From contig CAIQCM010000007.1 of NCBI GenBank assembly GCA_903870305.1, forward strand, positions 1-10,742: DNA of 10,742 bases. The letters are read 5' to 3'. Made by a program: the position numbers and the translations under genes. The notes below the pieces were generated by a model, which did no database searches, was not told the origin of the DNA, and was given only the letters and a program-made list of their open reading frames with translations. Every line of letters begins with the position of its first letter. Position 1 is the stretch's first letter. This stretch comes from an uncultured bacterium (lineage in GTDB: Bacteria > Patescibacteriota > Patescibacteriia > CAIQCM01). Shown piece after piece: positions 1 to 4,415 of the stretch.

Positions 1-258
1 ACATTCGTTTATACGATAACGAACGCCGACGGCACCGCGACAACAAAAAACTTCAACTCGCATTACCGCGCGCTCCCCAAGATATGCGCAAACGGAACTG
101 GAATCCCCGGCACAAAACTGTCTGACGGCACTGTTGTCCCGCCCGCGCCGAAAATACTTATCCCAAATCCGTTAGTAACCCCCGCCATACCCGTCACCAA
201 CGTCAACGAACCGATGAACAATATAAACCTTCCGCCGGAAGCGGCGGTGGGAAATTAA
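1..258 (+). CDS. 3' end of an unidentified protein, probably exported
   Basis: The first reading frame is open from base 1 to a TAA at 256-258, giving the last 85 residues of a protein that begins outside the window. I do not recognise the family. The visible part starts FVYTITNADGTATT, is rich in Thr, Asn and Pro, and has a low-complexity proline-rich tail (VVPPAPKILIPNPLV, then PLVTPAIPVTNVNEP). It has few charged residues and two Cys-free halves apart from one Cys near residue 29. This composition is more typical of a surface or secreted protein than of a cytosolic enzyme, but that is inference. No transmembrane segment is visible in this part. A heptad repeat begins directly at the stop codon, and a bidirectional terminator follows at 404-454. 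The coding status rests on the open frame and composition only. Confidence 0.6.
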   Translation, partial: TFVYTITNADGTATTKNFNSHYRALPKICANGTGIPGTKLSDGTVVPPAPKILIPNPLVTPAIPVTNVNEPMNNINLPPEAAVGN

Positions 259-300
259 GAACCAAGAACCAAGAACCAATTTCCAAACAAGAACCAACAA
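258..300. repeat. AGAACCA heptad repeat, left arm
   Basis: Immediately after the stop codon at 258 the 7-mer AGAACCA is repeated in tandem three times, followed by ATTTCCAAA and two decayed copies. The 19-mer CCAAGAACCAATTTCCAAA lies at 269-287, occurs inverted at 373-391, and occurs again in direct orientation at 10631-10649. The arms can pair into a foldback. No gene is supported in this stretch. Confidence 0.75.
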
Positions 301-339
301 TTAAGAACCAAGTATCAAAAACAAAAAAATGACCCGCAT

Positions 340-396
340 ACCCTCGTTCTTGGCTCTTGGTTCTTGGTATTTTTTGGAAATTGGTTCTTGGTTCTT
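340..396. repeat. AGAACCA heptad repeat, inverted right arm
   Basis: The inverted partner of the repeat at 258-300 reads as TCTTGGT units (GTTCTTGG, CTCTTGG, TTCTTGG), then GGAAATTGGTTCTTGGTTCTTG. The exact inverse of the 19-mer lies at 373-391. The two arms enclose about 40 bp of A-rich sequence. Confidence 0.7.
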
Positions 397-403
397 GATT
401 TTT

Positions 404-454
404 ACCAATAACAAAATCTTCTCCGCCCCAAGCGGAGAAGTTTTTGTTATTGGT
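404..454. terminator. Bidirectional intrinsic terminator
   Basis: Two 23-base arms (404-426 and 432-454) are inverse complements with one mismatch around a 5-base loop. The GC-rich inner stem is CTTCTCCGC/GCGGAGAAG. It is followed by TTTTTGTTATT on the + strand and ATTTTGTTATT on the - strand, so it can stop transcription in both directions. It would serve the partial gene ending at 258 and the - strand RNA candidate starting near 591. Confidence 0.8.
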
Positions 455-591
455 ACGCAGGGGGTCACGCCCAAGAAGTTTGGTTTAAGGGAATGTTGAG
501 CCGGAGCCCACGCAATCCTTAAAACCAAACCCCATGCTTGTCGTGGGCGTGACCGCTGCTTGCCAAGCCATGATTTCTCATCAACGAACAA
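412..591 (-). ncRNA. Candidate structured noncoding RNA, about 180 nt, rod-like
   Basis: A consensus promoter at 598-626 points into this stretch and the terminator at 404-454 closes it. Between them the - strand folds into one long rod. GGTCACGCCCA (554-544) pairs with its exact complement at 473-463, flanked outward by further short pairings (TTGG/CCAA and GCAG/CTGC). An asymmetric internal loop (13 and 4 nt) follows. GTTTGGTTTTAAGG (530-517) then pairs with CCTTAAACCAAAC (490-478) with one bulged T. The tip can form TGGGC(TCCG)GCTCA, a UNCG-type tetraloop. The only - strand frame here uses TTG start codons and runs through the terminator and the heptad repeat, so coding is unlikely. Length, rod shape and internal bubble recall 6S RNA, but I see no sequence match that proves it; it is not SRP RNA, tmRNA or RNase P as far as I can read. 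Confidence 0.45.
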
Positions 592-597
592 CGATGC

Positions 598-626
598 ACT
601 TTAACATGGATTTAGCCCAATGTCAA
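598..626 (-). promoter_or_regulatory. Sigma-70-type promoter for the RNA candidate
   Basis: On the - strand a perfect TTGACA (626-621) is followed by a 17-bp spacer and TAAAGT (603-598). The start of transcription would fall near 591. No convincing coding start follows before the foldback and terminator. Confidence 0.6.
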
Positions 627-694
627 GAGTACTCATTTTAAGCCATTTTATTACGCTTTTGTTTATGTATTTTACCATAAACGCGCCTTTTGTA

Positions 695-728
695 TTTAAA
701 AGCCCGTTCCCTTGAAGGAAACGGGCCA
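695..728 (-). terminator. Intrinsic terminator of the first lipoprotein gene
   Basis: On the - strand GCCCGTTTCC and GGAACGGGC form a stem with a short loop (702-726), followed by TTTTAAATACAAAA. It lies 18 bases past the TGA stop of the gene ending at 744. Confidence 0.75.
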
Positions 729-743
729 GGAACACGAACGTTA

Positions 744-1559
744 TCAGTTGTGACAATTTTTTTCGTGCCACTCGACCTCTTCACGTTTGTCAGGATTTTG
801 GTAATCGCCATAACCCAGATAGTCACTGCATTTCCAACGATCCTCAGCGGCCGGGTAGGCAATGGTCAAGGAAAAACTTATACCCCCGACACTGGCCGAC
901 CGACCGTCCGACTCCCACCAAAAACCCATCCTTAATACTTCCGTAAGCCCGAATTCCACTGTCTGTCGGATCGACGTGCCGCTATCAAGCAAAGTTTCAT
1001 CCTTCAAAACGGAGTAATTCCGCCCACCATACACATCAACGCCGGTGAACCGCCGATGCTTGATCTTATAGCCGCCAATCGAGATCCCGTACTGTACAAG
1101 CAGACCCCCATAACCTCCGTCAGCCAAAAACAACTTTCCCACATACCCGCCGATGGTCGGCGTTCTTTGGAGGATCATCTCGTCGTAAGGAACGGGGTCC
1201 CACCAGTTGTACCAAGAGCGTTGCAGCACTTGTTCTCCGTATTTGCTTCCGTAATCCAAAAACCACGTGCCGGAAACGCCAACAATGAAACCGCCGGGCA
1301 AAACCTGAAAAACCTGCGACGAAACCAAGAACTCCCAATCGCTCGCCTCCCTGCTGATCGATGTTGATCCGTTCGACGGGAGAAAGTCGGAATAATCAGG
1401 CAGGGGCGCGGCCGTAACGCTGTTGTGATTCATATGGATCGAGCTCCGGGAAAAGGAAAACGGCGCGATCAGCACGCCCGGATACTGATGCGGAGCGCAC
1501 CCCCCGGCCAAAAAGAAAAGAACCGCAAACACCGCTAAAGAACCACTGCTTTTGATCAT
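744..1559 (-). CDS. Predicted lipoprotein, beta-rich, paralogue of its neighbour
   Basis: This is a 271-residue protein of no family I can name. Residues 1-20 form a signal peptide: Lys at 3, a hydrophobic stretch AVFAVLFFLAGG, then Cys21 in an LAGGC context, close to a lipobox, so the mature protein is probably lipid-anchored outside the membrane. The rest is rich in Gly, Tyr, Trp and alternating hydrophobic residues, which suggests beta strands. Residues 130-160 (LQRTPTIGGYVGKLF, then VQYGIS) and 194-235 (GTSIRQ, W.E.DGR, GGISFSL..AY) align with residues 119-150 and 189-228 of the protein encoded next door at 1720-2415, so the two are paralogues. The ATG follows a purine-rich GGGGGAGGG, a usable ribosome binding site. 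The gene has its own promoter (1622-1650) and terminator. The function is unknown; a membrane-embedded barrel is possible but unproven. Confidence 0.85.
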   Translation of the reverse strand: MIKSSGSLAVFAVLFFLAGGCAPHQYPGVLIAPFSFSRSSIHMNHNSVTAAPLPDYSDFLPSNGSTSISREASDWEFLVSSQVFQVLPGGFIVGVSGTWFLDYGSKYGEQVLQRSWYNWWDPVPYDEMILQRTPTIGGYVGKLFLADGGYGGLLVQYGISIGGYKIKHRRFTGVDVYGGRNYSVLKDETLLDSGTSIRQTVEFGLTEVLRMGFWWESDGRSASVGGISFSLTIAYPAAEDRWKCSDYLGYGDYQNPDKREEVEWHEKNCHN

Positions 1560-1621
1560 GATACCCTCCCCCGCCGATAAGGCGGATTTTCAACGACTGC
1601 GAGTCAAAGACCTAATTTCTA

Positions 1622-1650
1622 ACCCTAGTCCCGCCGCAGGGCGATGTCAA
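1622..1650 (-). promoter_or_regulatory. Promoter of the first lipoprotein gene
   Basis: On the - strand TTGACA (1650-1645), a 17-bp spacer and TAGGGT (1627-1622) lie about 60 bases before the ATG at 1559. The same two hexamers with the same spacing and a similar spacer end (GGCGGGAC) recur before the paralogous gene at 2464-2492. Confidence 0.6.
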
Positions 1651-1669
1651 TGGAGGGTATTTAACGTAT

Positions 1670-1702
1670 AAAAAACGAACCGCCCCCGATGGGTGCGGCT
1701 CG
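1670..1702 (-). terminator. Intrinsic terminator of the second lipoprotein gene
   Basis: On the - strand AGCCGCACCC and GGGGGCGGTT form a stem with a small loop, followed by CGTTTTTTA. It lies 18 bases beyond the TAG stop of the gene at 1720-2415 and upstream of the next promoter, so the two lipoprotein genes are separate transcription units. Confidence 0.7.
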
Positions 1703-1719
1703 ACATGCGTCGTTCAATC

Positions 1720-2415
1720 CTATTCCTTGAAATAGACATCCGACAATTCGATCCCTAAGCCGCCGGTCATCTGGGTCTTTCCATCAAACTCGATCCACGC
1801 CAAGCCATGGATGTATTCGCCGCCGATCCTCATGGCTTGCCTTATCCCTGCGCCGCGCGCGATCTCTTTTGAATTAATGAGCGTATCAGCGAAAGGCGTG
1901 TTGCAACCGGGAATCGGGCTACAACCATATTCTGTTTGATAGGTGTTGACCGACAATTCGTACCAAACAAACGAAACGGAGTATTGAACCATCGCTCTAA
2001 GCCCTGGTCGGTCGCCGAACAGGTAGCCGAGCGAGAGGCCAAGGGTTGGAAGACGCTTAAGCAGGACTTCCTCTAATCCCGTGTAACGAATTCTTTGAAC
2101 AAACATTTCATCGTTCTCAAGATCGCTATTGTCGGCGTACCAAGACAGATAAGTTGAGGTGACGCCGATGTAAGCGCGCGGAATCAGGAACTTTCGATAA
2201 TCGGCGGTGAAGCCAAATTCAAACGGCGTGGCTTTCACCGGCGGGACGACCTGCGGCGGCGGGGGCGGATTTTTATATGCGTCACGCATGGACCAAGCCG
2301 CACCTAGATACATGCTATTCGAGAGCGAGGCGTCTTGCCCCAACTTCATCGTATAGCAGCCGGAGACCAAGGCGATGGTCGAGCAGAACAACACAAGACC
2401 GCGAATTGATGACAT
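1720..2415 (-). CDS. Predicted lipoprotein, beta-rich, paralogue of its neighbour
   Basis: This is a 231-residue protein of unrecognised family. Residues 1-19 form a signal peptide ending in the lipobox VSGC, with Cys20 as the lipidated residue. A proline-rich linker (PPPPP at 50-54, up to about residue 60) separates the N-terminus from a domain rich in Tyr, Gly and alternating hydrophobic residues. Two cysteines at about 165 and 171 (GCSPIPGCN) could form a disulfide outside the cell. LLKRLPTLGLSLGYLF..MVQYSVS (118-148) and GAGIRQ, W.EFDGK, GGLGIEL..VYF (188-229) match the neighbouring protein at 744-1559, so this is an old tandem duplication. The ATG is preceded by AAGGAG at good distance. 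It has its own promoter at 2464-2492. The role is unknown; both could be surface components. Confidence 0.85.
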   Translation of the reverse strand: MSSIRGLVLFCSTIALVSGCYTMKLGQDASLSNSMYLGAAWSMRDAYKNPPPPPQVVPPVKATPFEFGFTADYRKFLIPRAYIGVTSTYLSWYADNSDLENDEMFVQRIRYTGLEEVLLKRLPTLGLSLGYLFGDRPGLRAMVQYSVSFVWYELSVNTYQTEYGCSPIPGCNTPFADTLINSKEIARGAGIRQAMRIGGEYIHGLAWIEFDGKTQMTGGLGIELSDVYFKE

Positions 2416-2463
2416 GGCTTTTCTCCTTTTGGGTAAGAAAAAGGGTCAAAGAACCGACCTGCA

Positions 2464-2492
2464 ACCCTAGCCCCGCCCGGACGGAGTGTCAA
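2464..2492 (-). promoter_or_regulatory. Promoter of the second lipoprotein gene
   Basis: On the - strand TTGACA (2492-2487), 17-bp spacer, TAGGGT (2469-2464). Downstream both this and the paralogous promoter share a TCTTTGAC(T/C)C block within about 30 bases, a possible common regulatory site or leftover of the duplication. Confidence 0.6.
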
Positions 2493-2497
2493 GAGCG

Positions 2498-2529
2498 AAA
2501 AAATACCGCCTTTCACGGACGGTATTTTT
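2498..2529. terminator. Intrinsic terminator after clpP, bidirectional in form
   Basis: AAAAATACCG (2499-2508) and CGGTATTTTT (2520-2529) are exact inverse complements around an 11-base loop. In the clpP direction (- strand) the stem ends in a run of T. It lies about 22 bases past the clpP stop, right behind a short heptad repeat. Confidence 0.75.
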
Positions 2530-2556
2530 CTTAATTCCTAATTCCTATCTCTTAAT
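2530..2556. repeat. AATTAGG-type heptad repeat at the clpP stop codon
   Basis: On the - strand the clpP stop TAA opens into GAGATAGGAATTAGGAATTAAG, in which the 7-mer GGAATTA is repeated. It is a one-armed, short member of the 7-bp-period repeats seen in the other gaps of this window. Confidence 0.55.
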
Positions 2557-3157
2557 TCTTTTTAATGATCTTATCGGCCAAACCGTATTCAACGGCTTCT
2601 TCGGCGGACATGAAATAGTCGCGATCCGAATCCTTGGTGACCTTTTCGAATTTCTGTCCGGTGTGGGTCGCGAGAATTTTATTGAGGCGCTCTTTGAGCT
2701 TCAGAATATGGCGCGCGGAAATTTCGATGTCGCTGGCCTGCCCCTGCGCCCCGCCCATCACTTGATGGATCATCACTTCGGAGTTCGGCAGCACAAAGCG
2801 CTTGCCTTTAGCGCCGGCTGAAAGCAAGATCGAGGCCATGGAAGCGGCCATGCCGAGGCAGATAGTGGAAACGTCAGGGGTGATGAGCTGCATGGTGTCG
2901 TAGATCGCAAGCCCCGCGGTCACCGAGCCGCCCGGCGAATTGATGTAGAGTTTGATGTCCTTGGTCTTGTCCTGCGACTCCAAGAAAAGCATTTGCGCGA
3001 TCACGGTGTTCGCCGCATCGTCGTCGATGGCATCGCCCAAAAAGATGATGCGCTCCTTAAGAAGGCGCGAATAAATATCATAAGCCCGCTCGCCGAATTG
3101 GGACTTTTCGATCACTGTCGGAATGAGGGAGTAGTTGGTTGTTTTCATATTTTTCAT
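2552..3157 (-). CDS. clpP: ATP-dependent Clp protease proteolytic subunit
   Basis: ClpP is the serine peptidase core of the Clp protease; two heptameric rings form a chamber fed by an AAA+ unfoldase such as ClpX or ClpC. The 201-residue length is normal for the family. The catalytic triad is visible: Ser106 in GMAASMAS, His131 in MIHQVMGG, and Asp180 in [11 protein letters not shown]. Also typical are the N-terminal [21 protein letters not shown] (11-34), the oxyanion region [16 protein letters not shown] (72-87) and the C-terminal [12 protein letters not shown]. The ATG at 3157 was chosen because it adds only a short pre-sequence; a second ATG three codons later (3148) is equally possible. 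Neither has a Shine-Dalgarno site. No Clp ATPase is in the window. TAGAAT about 25 bases upstream could be a -10 box. Confidence 0.97.
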   Translation of the reverse strand: MKNMKTTNYSLIPTVIEKSQFGERAYDIYSRLLKERIIFLGDAIDDDAANTVIAQMLFLESQDKTKDIKLYINSPGGSVTAGLAIYDTMQLITPDVSTICLGMAASMASILLSAGAKGKRFVLPNSEVMIHQVMGGAQGQASDIEISARHILKLKERLNKILATHTGQKFEKVTKDSDRDYFMSAEEAVEYGLADKIIKKN

Positions 3158-3191
3158 AGTGTTATTTACGTTGGCATTCTATCATCATTTA

Positions 3192-3291
3192 AATATCTAA
3201 TACCTAATATCTAATGTCTAATCCGCAAATTAATATCTTGATCAGTATCTTGTCTTTCGGATTAGATATTAGACATTAGATATTAGATATT
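3192..3291. repeat. TAATATC heptad repeats forming a large inverted repeat
   Basis: Two 34-base arms, 3192-3225 and 3258-3291, are inverse complements with a few mismatches and flank a 32-base loop. Each arm is built of 7-bp units of the type TAATATC, TAATACC and TAATGTC, ending in TAATCCG. The repeat fills most of the gap between the DHH phosphoesterase stop and the clpP start and would form a long hairpin in any read-through transcript. Confidence 0.85.
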
Positions 3292-3298
3292 CGGGCAC

Positions 3299-4270
3299 CT
3301 ATTCTTTCTCAACAACCCACTCATTCTCCTTCTCCACTATTCTACCACGAACGGCGAACCCGGCGGCTTTGCGGTGGCCGCCGCCGCCATACTTGACCGC
3401 TTCTTCGCAAACATCAACGTCATCGCTTGCCGTGCGCAAGCTCCCTTTTACCATGCCGCCTTCAAGCTCGCGCAAGACCATGATCGTTCGCGCCGACAAA
3501 TTATTATTAAGAAAATTAGAAAGGCCGTCAACGGCGTCGTCGCCCGGCGCCATGCCGTTGAGTTCATTGACCATGATCGCGGTCGTGACTCGCGAACGCG
3601 CTTTGTCCCACTTAAGGCGCTCCAGCGCCTTGCCCCAAAGGACAAGCGACTCGATGTTCTTGTTCTTCGAAACCAATCGTGAGACCTTTTTTAAGTCCCC
3701 GCCCAAGCGTTCGAGTTCGGCCGCCGCATGGAGCGAGGAGGCCGTGGTCGCCGGGTTGAAGAACATCATTGTGTCGGTGACAATCCCCATGAGAATGTTG
3801 GTGGCCATTTCCGGCGTCACCGAAGCGCGCATGACCTTTAAAAGCGCAAACACCGCTTCCGTGGTCGAAGCCGCTTCGGTCACGACCAAATTGACGTCGC
3901 CAAATTTTTCGTTGATCGCGTGATGGTCGATGTTAACGATAACCGGTTTGTGCGTGAGACCGGAAAGAATGGAATCGGCGCCGACAAAACGCAGATCGCC
4001 CGAGTCCAACACAATGACCGTGTCCGCGCCGGCAAAAACTCCGGGGTCGGCGGTAAATTCGCGCGCGCCGACAAAAGGCGCGAGCGAGATAGGCACCGCG
4101 TCGACGCAAAAACAGCGCACGGTCTTACCGGCCGCTTCAAGCGCGGTCGCGAGCGAGAGCGCCGAGCCGATCGTATCCCCGTCGGGTCGGCGGTGCGAAA
4201 CCGTCACCACGTTTTTGGCTTGTTCAAGAGCCAAAGCCGCTGCGTTAAGTTCTTTGATATATTCAGGCAT
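3299..4270 (-). CDS. DHH/DHHA1 family phosphoesterase, NrnA-like
   Basis: This is a 323-residue member of the DHH superfamily. NrnA-type proteins degrade very short RNAs to mononucleotides and dephosphorylate 3'-phosphoadenosine 5'-phosphate in the cytosol, using two metal ions. Motif I is SHRRPDGDTIGS (25-36), motif II VLDSGD (87-92), motif III IDHH (114-117), and TDTMMFF (165-171) carries a further metal-binding Asp. The C-terminal DHHA1 substrate-binding domain ends with GGGGHRKAAGF (295-305). Length and order fit NrnA well; a nanoRNase-only or pAp-only role cannot be told from sequence. The gene lies upstream of clpP in the same orientation, separated by the TAATATC foldback. A consensus promoter puts the likely transcription start at or next to the ATG, so the mRNA may be leaderless. 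There is no Shine-Dalgarno site. Confidence 0.93.
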   Translation of the reverse strand: MPEYIKELNAAALALEQAKNVVTVSHRRPDGDTIGSALSLATALEAAGKTVRCFCVDAVPISLAPFVGAREFTADPGVFAGADTVIVLDSGDLRFVGADSILSGLTHKPVIVNIDHHAINEKFGDVNLVVTEAASTTEAVFALLKVMRASVTPEMATNILMGIVTDTMMFFNPATTASSLHAAAELERLGGDLKKVSRLVSKNKNIESLVLWGKALERLKWDKARSRVTTAIMVNELNGMAPGDDAVDGLSNFLNNNLSARTIMVLRELEGGMVKGSLRTASDDVDVCEEAVKYGGGGHRKAAGFAVRGRIVEKENEWVVEKE

Positions 4271-4276
4271 CCATGC

Positions 4277-4305
4277 AACTTACGCCCCATTTTTTGCCTT
4301 GTCAA
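4277..4305 (-). promoter_or_regulatory. Promoter of the DHH gene, leaderless geometry
   Basis: On the - strand TTGACA (4305-4300), a 17-bp spacer and TAAGTT (4282-4277) are followed by GCATGG and the ATG at 4270-4268. The usual distance from the -10 box places the first transcribed base at the start codon itself. Confidence 0.55.
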
Positions 4306-4326
4306 TGGACGGCATTTGGCCGTAAG

Positions 4327-4410
4327 ATGAACTATGAACAATAAACAATTCTTGTTGAGTATACTCGACCGGAGTCGTTCATCGTTCATAGTTCATCGTT
4401 CATAGTTCAT
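4327..4410. repeat. ATGAACT/GTTCATM heptad repeats in inverted arrangement
   Basis: Five copies of GTTCAT spaced at exactly 7 bp (with A or C as the seventh base) fill 4377-4410. Two inverse copies (ATGAACTATGAAC) lie at 4327-4339. The arms enclose an AT-rich core with the perfect palindrome GAGTATACTC at 4357-4366. This is the divergent region between the DHH gene and smc; the repeat stops 5 bases before the smc ATG, so it lies in the smc leader or promoter. A TATACT inside the palindrome could be a -10 box for smc, but no good -35 box precedes it. Confidence 0.8.
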
Positions 4411-4415
4411 ACGGT

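Noticed and set aside
301..591. 96-residue - strand frame
   Set aside because: It uses a TTG start at the predicted RNA start, crosses the rod foldback, the terminator and the heptad repeat, and has no recognisable domain. The structured RNA explanation fits better.
412..591. SRP RNA, tmRNA or RNase P RNA
   Set aside because: The hallmark sequences of these RNAs (the GGAA-loop helix 8 of SRP, a CCA-ended tRNA-like part, the conserved P4 region) are not visible.
638..862. 74-residue - strand frame
   Set aside because: It overlaps the end of the lipoprotein gene in another frame and runs through that gene's terminator.
3369..4330. Several long + strand frames opposite the DHH gene
   Set aside because: They are antisense shadows of a gene with complete catalytic motifs and have no domain of their own.
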